This document shows positions 11,056 through 23,735 of a DNA stretch of 64,000 nucleotides, in pieces. The notes under the pieces are model-generated. The model worked only from the letters and a program-made list of their open reading frames with translations. It was not told the origin of the DNA and searched no databases. A program made the position numbers and the translations under genes. Each line of letters starts with the position of its first letter. Positions within the stretch are counted from its first letter, which is position 1. The DNA lies in contig SJOL01002117.1 of NCBI GenBank assembly GCA_004794785.1, forward strand, positions 19,188 through 83,187, written 5' to 3'. The DNA comes from Opisthorchis felineus (Eukaryota > Platyhelminthes > Trematoda > Opisthorchiida > Opisthorchiidae).

Positions 11056-13924
11056 GTAGGTTCTTTTCGGTATAGCTTCTCTTCTAAGTAAAAAAGATAA
11101 GCACCCTGAGTTCGACGGAATTTCTGTTATGACATCTACCACTATCCGACTGCACCGTCTCAAGTGCGGATAAGAAGCACACAAGAACGGGACAACCTGA
11201 CAAGCGTAGAGAGACATGAATTACCAATAATAGCAATAGTAATAATACTCCGAATCCCATAAGACCTTAAGCTGGGAGCGGCTTGTCCGAACGTGAATAG
11301 CTATCACATTGAGGTAAACTTGGGAGAGGAGCGGCGCACAACGTGAATCGTGTTTGGAGGAAAGCAAGAGTAGATGCAAACCGAGATATGGAAAACGTCC
11401 AACACTGTCTTTTTGGAAGCAAAGGTTCCTAGTTTTTGTCGTTGCACAGCCATAGCGGACACAAAGAGCTCAGCTAAGGAAAAATTTGATTGGTTCCGCT
11501 AATTTGCCAAAACTAAAATAGTGTGCTTTCACACTTAACAAACAATTAATCCAGCAATTTTTTGCACGCAGTTGAATTGCTATATCCCGAACGGGCATTC
11601 AGTGAATAAGTGAATGAGACTTGTCTATTTCTTTCAGTGTGCTTTATCACCTGTTTAAACATGAGTTTCGGTCCCCATGATTTCAACGAAACTCAAATCG
11701 TCATCCGTCACCTAAGCGTTGAATTGAGTAATATGTCGAAAAATACTTAGCGAAACCAATACGCTCTTCCACACTCACATTGTCTCGCCCTCAACACATC
11801 ACCTACGCTCTGTCGTTGTGAACGAAGCCTTGTCTTTCGGAGTACTGAGTAGGCAGAAATCCCATAACTGCATAGATCACAAGGTGTACCCAATACGTCT
11901 AAAATCATCCTCCGTTCTCTTTGCACTTCGGCTCTTCTATGAGCTGGTTAGTTTTTCCTTACATCCACTCGTTGAGTTTACAGCTAATACTGTAAGCTGT
12001 AACCCTTCGCTGATTAGCGACATTAAAGCGTTTTATATCCCTGGTCCGGTTACGTTTCCGGCTTTTTATAATTATCTATTAGAGGACATGAGGTAAGCTT
12101 ATTAGAACTGTCAAAGAGAACTTCACTTGCTTTTTGGCTCAAGGTAAATCCTTCATAGCAGATAGACTTCACAATCCACGAGATGGCATATTCCATCACT
12201 TTCCCAATAGCGCACCAGTTTTGATTCTACAGTTACGCTATCATGTGAAGCATGCAGCTGTAGACAGCGATTGGTGGTCTGAATTTTCGAACGACCCGCA
12301 TCATGCGGGTGAATGAGAAAAGTATTCTGTTGACTTATTGTCAAGCCTCAACTTGCTGACGCCAGAAAACGCGAACAGTTTGCGAGGCACCATTGACCTT
12401 TCAGACACATGATTCATCGGGTTTTGTTATCTCCACCCTCTATTCGTCAAGCACTGAACGCAGCGTACACAACAGTGGTTTAGCCCCGACAGGATGCAAC
12501 ATCAGCGGGCAAGCCATGCAGCTGATGACAGTGGCGTAAATGTCTCATAAAAAGGCGGCTAACCCCAGAGCTGGTTCTTACCAGGTCGAACTACATGTCC
12601 AGCACACGCTTCACAACCAACACGCGCCGGTTGTCACAAACGTTGCACATGACTGTAACGTAGATGATGTCAGCAAACGTGGACCAGCAACCAGGAAACG
12701 CGACTAAAGGGTGGTGTTCTTGTCTCCAGGGCGGTGTTACCAGAGCGATACAAAGTTATTTATTTGCTTCCCGCCAGTAGGTGATGAAACGCAAAAAAAA
12801 AGGACGGAGGTTGCCGCCAGATGGCAGTAACTGCTAGTCGCGGTTGCTGGGTCGACTCACTTTAACTATTCATGTTGCACTTTATCCTTTTTTGGACGAA
12901 TTCTGTTTTGGCGCGTGCAGAATATATACCACCATATTTAGTTTGAGTGACCAAGAATTAAAACAGGGTCAAACCGGATAGGGATATTGATAGTAGCCGT
13001 TCTGACTTGGGCTTTAGTAAATCTCAAATTTTTTAGAATCTGAGTAGTCATTCTCCCAAACAAGTAGTGACCTTCTGGACGCTTGTTTCATTGCTCCTGA
13101 GGGCATTGCATGTTGACAGGGAAATCCGGAAAGTCACGTTAAACCAGGCAGTGCACGATAACTCTTCGTAAATTACCACAGAGTGATCTCCTGACCAGTT
13201 TAGCTTAAAGGCTGCTTAGTGCTAGTCAACGCTAAGTAGTGGAGTAATACTGGGACAAGGCATTCAATTTCCACTCGGTCAAATTGGGCTGATCTTTGCT
13301 ATGAGGTAAAGAAACAGTTTTGATCGAGACATGTGAACGTCATTGTGTGAATAACCTACACATATGGTACAGAGACCAGGCAGTGAATGCACTTTTCATC
13401 AATCAAAAGTTATAATTGCAGCTGACCGGCTGTCTGACAGTTGACCATGCACCTTTGAACGCAAGCATTATGGGCACTAGGCGGAATATGCACGCTTCAC
13501 CAGATCAAACTCAGTCCGCGCGATCCTGCCAACTCGTGTTATGACAAAGAGACAGACACAACCCCTACCCCTCAAACTTCACGCTTCACCTATGTTCTGA
13601 CAACTAAGCCAGTCATCTGTGATAGGCATGGATCAGCTCAACCCACCAATCAGTTTTACTCTGCTATTTCCCTTGATGTGGGTGGACCCTCATCACAGGA
13701 GGAGACGAACAAGGGCAACCGTATCTCACGCCTTTTACATTGATGTAATGAAGATCCAGCCATGTATCAGTATTTTAAACAGCTTCCGTTTATGTGATGG
13801 AATCTTCGTCTCACCTGGAAAAGAACAGCTAGGTGTTCCGTAAACTGACTGAGAAGTTGATTGTAGCGTGAGGAGATTCGGTAATTCTCAATTGAGATTT
13901 TGTCCCGTTAATCAAGCCAGTCTA

Positions 13925-14190
13925 TGCTGAAAATCCACGAAGCACTATACAGCTCCTTCATCCCTATTGGGAATCATCAGCAGTGCGAAACTTCAGTAGG
14001 GATTTTCGAACCCGCGACCTCCCGGCTAGTACTTCAAACACCTAACCGTTCGGTCACAAGTGGCTAATCAGCAGTGTGACTAACTCGCATATAAACAGGA
14101 TATAATGCCAGGCATCCTTCACTCACGGAAACCACATCTCGTGGTATTGACCGGCTCCTCGAGTGACTTCTCACATTTGAGCTTCATTCA
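13925..14190 (-). mobile_element. Family F2 SINE: tRNA-like head and hammerhead tail, copy a
   Basis: On the minus strand it runs: a 5' segment with GTGAGTGAAGGATGCC, a tRNA-like body GACCGAACGGTTAGGTG with box B-like GGGTTCGAAAATCC, then the hammerhead tail at 13941-13986. The tRNA-like part recalls a long-variable-arm tRNA (Leu or Ser type; inference). Related copies lie at 27655, 28402, 32455, 32695 and 42140. This copy has both head and tail, so it defines the family layout. Confidence 0.7.
13941..13986 (-). ncRNA. Hammerhead ribozyme in F2 copy a
   Basis: Minus-strand order: stem I GCACTG, core CTGATGA (13974-13980), 14-nt stem II TTCCCAATAGGGAT, GAA, then GGAGCTGT, the cleavage base A (GUA at 13948-13950) and stem I partner TAGTGC. 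Stem I is six pairs with one G-U. Stem II has CCC/GGG plus U-A. Stem III is weakened: position 15.1 is G and 15.2 is G, against A and C in the better copies. All core residues (CUGAUGA and GAA) are present, so weak activity is conceivable. Confidence 0.65.
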
Positions 14191-14842
14191 TCTTGTGAAA
14201 TGACTCTCTCTCTCTCTCTAAAATACTGACACATTTAGAAATGCTGACGTACGGTGATCACCAGCCTTCGTCATCTGAGTCATTAAGAACACGTTATTTT
14301 CGTGTTATCTATCCAAACTTTGATGAGAGCCGCGAAACAAGGTGACTTATGACGAATATTACACCTGCCTGACAGCAACAAAAGCCCAATTACTAGAAAC
14401 CGATAAATATCAAGTTTTCATGATTTGCGTCATTTACGTCCCAGCCCCATTACCTTCAATCTGTATTGCAGGTGTGATATATTCCTAACAATACTCTAAC
14501 TTACAGGACAAACCCAGTCCAGTTCAGCCGAGAACACCTTGCGGCGGGAAATTGCTTCAGTAGTACATCTGGTATTGTCCTTAGACCGGTAAATACGGAT
14601 GAACGATGTAGGGCATGTTCTCCGTAATGTTTCTACCCAGGGCGTAAATCAGTACTCTGAGGAAATAAAGCCCTTGTTCCTTGGTTGTAAGAGGTTGGTT
14701 TCCTCGCGCAGGTCGTAATAGAGTAATATTTGGTGCCTCCTGATTTGCTTCCTCCACGGAAGAGTTCCTTGTGAGTACGGGTACATGGTGTAGTACGTGT
14801 AAGCAAATCATCCACGGATAGGTAGGCACATATCCGAAGGAA

Positions 14843-17800
14843 CAGCATCATCATGATCATTGACAGCAACACCAAATGAGAACATCGGGGCTTCACTGCC
14901 ATGTCAATTTATTTCAATAAAGTCATATATTCGAAAGAAGAAAGACATGGCGTAGGGAGGTGGACTTAGGGCTAGCCCACCACAAACGTCTAAGGTGTCT
15001 ACACCTCCAGCACTCAGTCCGGCAATCTGAATAGAAACTGGCAGCATGAACACCACTGACAACAGTTAGCCGCCATATCGTTCAGTTTCCCCATTCAAGC
15101 ATAGCGAGGGTCACGTGAACCCCATCCTGGAAGGCGAACGACACCAACAGCACCAAAACTTTCCGTGGCATCATTTTATTGTGTCATGTCAAATTCTTTC
15201 CACCTCTGGGTTTCCGTCACTTTGAATTAGGCACGAAAAACAGCACTCGTCTCGGCAGGTGGTAACTCGGTATGCATAACACATGGCCCAGCCGTCTTAG
15301 CTTACAACGCTGGATGCATTCTTTGAGTGAAGTACCCTCTGCTTCACCAAAAACCCGTCTCCTGACCACCTCATTGCGAACTTGATGATTCCAGCCGACC
15401 CCTGCTATACCTCTAAGACATCGGTGGTCAGCGACCTAAAGACGACTCATATCCTCCGCTCAAATTGACCAAGCCTCGCAGCCGTACAACAATACAGCCA
15501 GCACTGTAGTCGAGACCCAGTGAAATGCCTTTTTAACGCCAAAAGTTGGCAAACACAATTCTGGCCTTCGAGACCCGTACGTTCACTTTGTCTGTCACAC
15601 TACCGTCATAGCTAATGCAACTTCTGGGATACGTATGGCGTTCCACAACCTCCTTGAATTCTCAGAGGTATGTTCAAAGACTGTACGTCCTGCAGAATGA
15701 TTGCACGTTGTGGGCGTGAAGCACATGTCGAAGGACTGAATGACTTTGACCAGCTTTTCAAGTAAAGCATGCGCTTCCTACTCTTTTTTGAAAAATGAGA
15801 AGTGTCGTCTGCATTTTACAGGTCGACAACCTTGCTCGGAGAGATCTGCCCACCACGGTTCGCATCAATGTCTCATAAATAACGCAACTAAACAAAAATG
15901 GGGAGTGAACATCCTTGCTGGACCTCACTGCTTGTAGGAAAACTTTCAGAGAGCTCCCCATGCACTCTCACACCCACAAGTATATGAATACAAACAGCAC
16001 ATGACATTCGATAACTTCTGGAACATACCCTATTGCGCAAGCGGGGTGAAAAGAACCAACCAGTTGACAAAATGGAACGTAGTTTTGAAGTCGAGCGTCA
16101 CCAAGATTGTAGGGCGTCTATAGCCATGTCGTTCATCCAACCTTTGACAGAGTGTGAAGATGTGATTCATAGTGCCGGAATCTTGCTTACCGTTCTCGGG
16201 CCCTCTCTTCATGCTCCTTCAGGAGGCGACGCGAAGAGTCTGGCAACCTAGTTCCTCTGTGATTGCGACACCCACTACGACTCCCCTTTTTGAAAATAGG
16301 CACCACTATCAGCTCATCCCACTTAGCTGGGACGTTTTCTTCCACCCAGACGGAAGCTAATAAGGTAGACATACCGGCTGAGGATTTACCCCCATCTTTG
16401 AACATAGCGGGTGAGAGTGCGCCAGGACCAGCAGCTCGGTGACGCTCGAGGGACAAAAGGCACTCGCTTATTTCCGAAGCTATTGGGGTTCTAAGTTCAC
16501 TGTCCAGGGCTGCATTACCGGTTGGGAATCCCGTTAAGCAGGTGGTTAGGTGAATCAGTCTTGAAAATATTCAGACCAACAATCAGGCACTCTTCTTTTT
16601 TACAGATAAGCAAACCGTTGTTATCAGTGGTTTTTTTCGCTCACCGAAGACTTCTTGGGGCCCGTTGCGCATATCCGCAGGAACAGTTTACGCACATTCC
16701 CAGAGTTTCTCGCCTCCTGTGTTTCCTCAGCTTTCCGGACTCACTAGGTTCCTCGGTCAGCGAAAATGATATTTTTCACCTGAAGTGTGACAGCGGTATT
16801 ATATTTTCGACCAGGAGGAATACGTATCCGAGCTTCGGGCAACCTTGGAGTGTCGCTCGAGATCCATTGTCTAGATCTGGTTGGTTGAACCATTCCACAG
16901 GCGGAGCGCCCTGCATTTTGCAGGGTTGTGGACATTACCTTCCAGTAAGAGTTAACATCAGAAGACGCCTTGTTCGAGAGACTTCAGTAGGTAGTTTTGA
17001 TAGGCTTGCTTCACACCGGTCCGAGAGCTTCTCAAAGACCAGGCGAGATGTGTGCATCTTGCGTGTCCCTGAAGAGCGCGACGAGAAGCAGCAACGAACA
17101 AGCGCGTGATCCGAATCCGCATAGGTGTTCCAGAACGAGCGACAGTCAGTAATTGACCCTTGCCACCAGTAGCTAATCGCAATGTGATCTAGCTCTATTG
17201 CAGGTTGGTTTGAGTATGGGGGTCGCCACAAGTGGCTTCAGTTGTTTCGGAAGTTAGTGCTACACAGAAACAGCCTGTGGTCAGCGCATAACTGCAGCAG
17301 TTTGTTCGCGTTGTCTATGCGCTTCGCTTCTAGCCCTAGTTGACCACCCGATCGACCCTCAGCAGCGCCAAGTTTACCTGCTTGCCCATTCATAGCCCCG
17401 GCAACCACAACAATAGCTGAGCTCTTGGACCGCCACAACAAGGCGCTCAAAGTGTCTTTGAGAGTATCAGAGCTACACTGTGTTGGTGCGTAAGCAGATA
17501 CAATGGACCGACAGTGATTATCAGTGCGTTTACGGGGCAATATCACAGACTTTGTCAAACCAACTGCACGGAAGCGACTATCAGCGGACAACGATTCGAA
17601 CAGTGACCCTTCAGCTCGGTGGCTTAAAACAATACCAACCCCAGCAGAACCAGATAGACAGCACACATCAATAGAAAGCGAGTCCAGCGTACATGCGAGG
17701 GCAGTCTGTTGTCCAGTTTGTTTCAGAGTGCGAGCGCTAAAGGCTGCCAGGGAGTCGGAGTTTGAAGGACGATTTCGAAGTGTCTGTGGCCGTGGTGCCC

Positions 17801-18002
17801 GAGTCTCAACTGTGTACATTGCGGTTAGCGGCACTGGGCTGCGAGCAGATCCGTCTGTCCTTAAGAATTGGTCTACGGAGATGACGATAGAAACGGGGTA
17901 AGGAGGGGAAGAAGGGCAAATATGTGAAACAGAAAGAAGGAAAGCGTTGCTTACCCGCGACACTGTATGCAGCAAGTAAGGCGTCCCGGATGATGGCACC
18001 AC
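14843..18002 (-). mobile_element. RTE-type non-LTR retrotransposon, near full length, inactive
   Basis: Read on the minus strand, the endonuclease comes first (about 17960-16940): FSARTLKQTGQQTALACTLD, SAGVGIVLSHRAEGSLF, IVSAYAPTQCSSD, VVAGAMNGQAGKLG, LQLCADHRLFLCSTNFRN, LDHIAISYWW and DSDHALVRC. The reverse transcriptase follows (about 16456-15760): WDELIVVPIFKKGSRS, YRRPTILVTLDF, VHGELSESFPTSSEVQQG. Many frame breaks separate the blocks, and AGDMN has become AGAMN, so it is dead. The 3' end (14843-14930) matches the 3' end of the copy at 2826-3745, including a TGATGATG-like terminus. It lies antisense to MAP3K1. Confidence 0.85.
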
Positions 18003-18740
18003 GCGACGGCCGATGTGGCATAAGAGTAGTGTTAGTTGTAAGTATCATGGTTGTGCGTGGGCTTGGATACCGCCAGAGTTCCCAGACCTAGACAGGAGGA
18101 ATATTTGTGTCCTCAACCGAAGCCTTTGGCTTAAAAACCTAACCGCAAGGCAGCGGTGGTTGGTTTAAGATGTCAGAGAAGCCTGCATTTTTAAGGAGAA
18201 ATTCACCATACACTTTCCAACCCCCAACTTGGAGAACCAGGAGGATGTGTTGGCCAGACCTCTAACCACTGACCGACCTGGTATGAGGGGCTCTGTGTGT
18301 GTCACACGCACACTCTGCAGTATAGCTGAGTGAGTTATGGAGGTGCACAAACCGTCATACCGCGGTAAGATTCAGTCTCTTCGTGAAGAAGGAACACAGA
18401 TGGCGGATAGTTTGTCCTTAACTTCGTGGCACTCCTTCAATATTTCCATGGTTTGGTACACCTAATTAATACTTTTTCGCGAAGCATACTTTACTCCTCT
18501 CTTTGCTTTGGTAAAAGCCATTACTGAGAGGAGCGAATCACGGTATTCAACTTTGTTATATCCACTCATAAGCCCTTACTTCCCACAACAACTCTCCATT
18601 TTAGCTGATATTGTCTCACCGCTCGTATTTTTTAATATCATGGTTATGCCAGTGCTCAGCTACTGAAGAATGGACTGTGCATGATGTTTTGTGACTCGGT
18701 TTTTCATACTGTGGACATTATTTGACCTTCTTTCCTTAAG

Positions 18741-19240
18741 GCATGCGTGCTCCACCACCTTTCGTCCAATTGGTGACCTCAGTCCGGATGAAGACAGAAG
18801 ATTGTCTCCGATCAAATCGGGAGACATCAGTGCACACAGTTGTTTGCGGTTCCGTTCTGAGATAAAACAGCATCCATACGAGACATTACGTCAGATGCAA
18901 CGAGTACAATCTACCAGTTCTTCCGGCATGAGTCCGCAACAGACTCCCATCTTTCGGCATGTAGTACACAGTCCGTTCAAACCTGTGATTCGTCCATCAC
19001 CTTCAACCTTGACTGAAAACAGCCAGCGTGTCCCGAAGGGGCAGGAATACGTCAAGTCCAGCACAGAAGAGGACAGCATACAACTGTCAACGGAGAGTGG
19101 GATGCAAGTTGAACCTTGTGTACTCTGTCTCGAAACCCTTGAAGGTGATAGGTCACAAGACAACAATTTACTTCGTTGCCGCTCAGCTGATGCACCACAG
19201 CGTTGTCTGGCAACATTCCACCTGACCTGTTGTCAAATTT
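18741..19240 (+). CDS. MAP3K1: MAP3K1 exon 3: linker and first half of the RING finger
   Basis: The acceptor is CTTTCCTTAAG|G and the donor ATTT|GTAAGT. One base completes the split AG|G arginine codon from exon 2, and the exon leaves in phase 1. The first 125 or so residues are a disordered linker. The end carries the first RING ligands: C471-x2-C474, C491, C500, H505-x2-C508, in EPCVLCLETLEG and TFHLTCCQI. This matches the vertebrate QMCPICLLGML and LHHHCMSI. The C491 to C500 gap is eight residues, against three in human MAP3K1, so the loop is enlarged. The RING makes MAP3K1 a ubiquitin E3 ligase as well as a kinase (known for the family). The other half of the finger is 21 kb away in exon 4. 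Confidence 0.88.
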
Positions 19241-22200
19241 GTAAGTCACTTTGGTAAAGTTTCTTCACCAACGTTGTTAAATGCAAACTAATCAAACTAA
19301 TGTCTGAGACATGACATCACATCAATTCCCCAAACAGTCTTCTTTCTTCGATGGCTACAAGCGGCACAGATAAATGGCAAAAAATCATCCAACGGCAATC
19401 CTTTTCTAGCATACACTTCAAAAGCCAGTGTATTCTATGACGGAACATACTTTCCATGGTTTAATCTTTTAAATCTGTTGTTACCTTCTGAACTTGAAGG
19501 CTTACGTAAGTTAGAACGTCTGCATTCTACGTACATTGTGAAATCCTAAGACTAACCTATCTTCCTACGACTGGCTACACATCCTTCTCCTCTAAGCAAG
19601 CTTCTCTCCTGGTTTAGTCCATAGTCCACCATAGAGTTCGTCTGTTGATGCAGTAGGAATTTCCAACCCGGTCAGTCGACCGGCGAATTCACCCCCTACT
19701 CAATTCAATTCATCAGCTATATACCGTGTACTATAGGCACAATGGTTCCAGTCGCTTCAGTTTCGATCACCGGAAAACGGGAGAGTGTGGGACATACAGC
19801 CAAGCCTTGGAGGCGATAGTACATCTGATTTGTTCGGGAACTGGGTAGATACGCATTGAAGGCGATAGCTTTGATGCATGAGCGCCACAGACTGTACGAT
19901 TGGCCCCCCACTCCAACAGGAAATATCCAAGCACATTTGAGTAAATGTATGTGTTCACAGTTAATTGGCACCTTTGTAGCCCTGACTTGATGCAGTGCTT
20001 GGACTAGCCTGAGTAATTTTTGCGCATTGGTTAGCTGCGTCGGTTACCATTCGGAGGCCAGTTCGATTCATGCGTATCACACTCTTTCCCAGTAGGTTGA
20101 GACTTATCCTAGATTTTATCGTCATGTACGCTCGCTCATCTGTTTCTTCTGATTTGCGTCGAGTCTGGGGTGGAGAGTTTTTAAAGGTTTTTTGTCGGAC
20201 CAGATGAGTCTGATTGTCAAAATAACTGTTCCCGTACCAAAATTTGGGTGAACATCATCCGTATTGTTATTGAAATCTTTTTAGATTCCCGTCCATGAAT
20301 TGTAGAATGGGAATTCTTAAGGCATCCGCTCGTGATTGCATTTTGACTGCTCACCAAGCGTTAGGGACAGAGATGTAAGGTGTGTTGTAGATGGTAAACG
20401 AACTATGGGATTTTCTTTTATGTTGTATTTATTTACTTTGGTCTCGATTTCACCAGCAAGCGAAAAGAAATTACAGTGTTCTCTCGACGACACCCCTGAT
20501 CTGATTTGGGAATGGCCTTTCTAATGAGGAAGCTTGTCGAAAGTCCACTGGATTTGGGACATTTTCTCTCCTATTTTAAATGTAGTTTTCGGCGCTTGCG
20601 CCAAGTTCAGCTATTTATTCCCACTGAAGCACCTGTTGCGAACCCCGAATACACTGGCTGGGGTCTATATCAAAGCTGACAGGGCTACGTTCTGTATGCC
20701 TTCTATGCATTCATCGTTAGAGCAAAATTAACCGAAGCAAACAACAGAAGAAACACGCGTTAGGGACAGCATCAGTTAAAAAAGCGTAGGTATGTAACTG
20801 GCTAGTTGCAGTGATCGACTCAGCAGCAAGGTTAGAATGTGTGAAAGCGCCAACATATTTACCACGGTTAAAAGGTACTTGCAACACGTATTGGAATCAA
20901 ACTTCCAAAAACGTTACAGTTCTTGCGTCGGAAAATTCAGAACTAAAAGTTATCAATTGTTCCGTGGGGATAAAAAAAACGGTCGCTAACGCAACAAGAC
21001 TGAAAGCCTAGCTGCGGCTGTCTTTTTTCTAGTACAATGCGCTTGATTCTATTCCATGTGACTCACCTGTTCACTCTAAACCAATGCGGTTGCCGCATTT
21101 ATTTTCGAAAAAAATGTTTCGTGATCTTTTGAATGTTGTGATATGAACACAAACGTTTGTGCAACAGCTCATCACACCCGTCCCAAACCAACTAGAGCGT
21201 GACACGTGTGTTTCCCAACGTACTTCACGCTTCACTGACCATTGTCCATCATGTCTTCCTCGTTTTGTTTATGTTGAACCCATATCACCCTCTAGCGTGA
21301 CACATACATGTGGATACTTCGCATTGCTACGGTGCTGTTGACCAGGTATCGGATATACAAGCGAAATCTGTTTTGAAAAAAACCGCCTGACCTAGATTGT
21401 TTTTGCTGAACGCATGTGTTTCAGGGTCCAGCTGAAGGAGAATGAGATTTGATTGGACTTGTTGTTGTATCCATTTTGGGCATATCACTGTCCTAATCGG
21501 CTTACAGTCCGGAATAATTAAGCATGTTCAGTAAGTTGTGCACAACTGAGATGGGCGTGGGTGTCCACACACTTTTCGTTTCCTATTCAATATAAACCAT
21601 AGTTTGACCCAGGCATCAGACAGACAAAATGGCTGACTCATCGGCGTAATCGCCATCCTCATCGTGACATATCATTCAAAAAGGAAACATTGACAAACGC
21701 GCAGCTAGACACACACACACACACCACCTACCTACTTTCTTACAGCTGCACGAAAGCACATGAACACGTTCGTCGGACAGCCCTACCCCAAGTCCCTGTC
21801 AGTTTGAATGTGCAATTATAAAAACAGTCAACTATTCTACCTCGGCCCCCTGTATTGTAGACCTCACTGTCCATTTATGCAGTTTTGATTTTTTTTTCCT
21901 ATACACATCCATACACACACCTCAGCCACATATCCAACCTCTGGTGCAATCAGAGTCACACAGAAACTGTTCGTTGACGTGCGTGCGAGCGAGCGAGCCA
22001 AAAGAAATTTGATTAGAGTAGATTTTTGACAAGCATTCGTGAGTAGTTATCTCCCAGCCACGCACAAAGACACGTCCGAATTCTGGCCATTAGGGTAGCA
22101 ACGACTGTCCTTGTGGAGTGAATGCAACAGCGAGTAACGGATATCAGTTTTTTTCAGGTTACTGAACACCACTTGGTATATGGGCGGTGTCCTTGCTCAA

Positions 22201-23404
22201 TGTTGAAGTTTCCGTGTTTTCTTCCCTCTGGTCTAATGAAGCCCGACGAACAACAGGAATCATGCTTCCGAAGTCTACCCTTGTAGTTGATACCTCGGTT
22301 TTTCTGAAAACTTAAATTCAGTTTTTTTATTGCCTAGCGCCTTCCATACACGTGTCTCGTATAATAATATCTCGGACAAACATTGTTCAACCCATGCTAC
22401 TCAGAAATATATGAGTGACCGGCATGAGAATCGTATTTGCCGGTCAACATGATCAGAAGTCCGCGCATAGTAGGAAGCTGCTGGGCAATAAAAAGCTGCA
22501 TTTAGAGTTTGTTGTATAAACTTATGTTATCTCAGAACAACCCGTGCTGCAAGCTTTTGTGTTCGATAACACCTCAATGCACAAGTACGGTTATGAGTAA
22601 AGACAAGATGAACGGGAGTGCAAAAACATAGTCTAGCCGAACGGGAGAGAGTTTTTACCAAAGCTCTTTAACGCTGCTTTGTTAAACAATACCATCTCTA
22701 ACTAAACAGTCGGAGCGTGTTCACCAGTTCGCCCCCCCGTAGCTAACATAAGTAGAACCGAGCGGGACACTTCAAGTCCCACTCCCGGTTTCTAAACATT
22801 ATTTCGATGGTTCAATGGAGAGAGGTGCTAATGACAACTTTTCGTTTACGCAGGAAACCTAAGTTACTTTCCTAAGACGTACCAGGAGCCGTACTGATCC
22901 GACCAGTATGCAAGTTTGGTGGGCATGCAACTTAACCAAAACCCTATTATTGCTCGTTGATATGTATGCAGAGAGTGGCAGTCAGTTTGCGTATGAAAAG
23001 ACAGGAAGAGCACGTCACACAGAAAAGCGAATATCCATATCAGGGTAATTTTCAGAACTGAAGAAGTTGCTGAAACAGTTGTACAGCTTATGTTACGCTT
23101 CAGAAGTGGCCAGTTGTTGTCAGTACGTAATGCTATCGACGGGGCTGAACAAGGCAGGATATGTTACTCTCAAAGTCGAGAAGCCTTAACATATGACATC
23201 ATATCCTGAGATGAGTTTTCACGTTGGTCCACTGTCGGGCGAAGTAAGCTATGAATCATGATTCGTGCCAAAACTAATTTCAGTAAGCAATGAAACACTC
23301 CAAACTCACTGGGGGCGACAATCCGTGTTGATTCAGTCAACAAATATAACATTAATTTCCGGTGATATTGATTGCTGCTACGTACTCGCCTAGGAAACGA
23401 AAAC

Positions 23405-23560
23405 AAACGTTTTCACGAAATACACTCAGTTGCACACCAGTATGGTTGTAACGGGTGACTGAACTGAATTCCAGCTGGATCTCTGGTTTATGAAGAATAC
23501 CATAAACCAGACATTCAGCTAGGATTCAGTTGAGTCTCTCGTTAAAACCAGCAAAAACAA
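23405..23560. repeat. Two family F1 fragments in head-to-head inverted arrangement
   Basis: The left arm (about 23405-23492, minus) and right arm (23501-23560, plus) are copies of the same F1 segment facing opposite ways. At the junction, 23473-23492 and 23501-23520 form a 20-base hairpin with one mismatch, one G-U pair and an 8-base loop; the inner ten pairs (CTGGTTTATG with CATAAACCAG) are perfect. The left arm also shares CGAAATACACT with the plus copies. The right arm resumes at about 23736 after a SINE insertion. Confidence 0.65.
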
Positions 23561-23561
23561 A

Positions 23562-23735
23562 TGGCTCGGTTGTAATTCTTTCGGGGCCTTGCTACCATGC
23601 CACCCGAACCAAGTGCGAGGTCTGAGACACTGCCAGGTTGCTCAAGCCCAGACAGGGACAGTCGAGATGCCGGGGGGTGGGTTCGAACCACCTTGTTATT
23701 AAGTCGCGCACTAACCACGGAGCTACCTTGAGCTC
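23562..23735 (-). mobile_element. tRNA-derived SINE, family S, copy 4, nested in an F1 repeat
   Basis: The minus strand matches the other family S copies, including box B-like GGTTCGAACCC (from GGGTTCGAACCA on the plus strand) and CTGTCTGGGCTTGAGCAACC. F1 sequence lies on both sides. The flanks share a diverged direct repeat of about 15 bp (CAGCAAAAACAAAT on the left, CAGCTTAAACCAAAT on the right), probably the target-site duplication. The 3' tail is eroded. Confidence 0.7.

Larger units (their letters stand above)
11056..18740 (+). other. MAP3K1 intron 2 (7.7 kb)
   Basis: It starts GTAGGT and ends TTCTTTCCTTAAG, phase 2. It contains a family F2 SINE with hammerhead tail (about 13925-14190, minus), a (CT)n run at 14206-14218 and a nearly full-length antisense RTE element (14843-18002). 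No gene is recognised in 11056-13920 or 18003-18740. Confidence 0.7.

Noticed and set aside
16522..17109. 195-residue plus-strand frame
   Set aside because: It is the antisense of the RTE endonuclease/RT junction.
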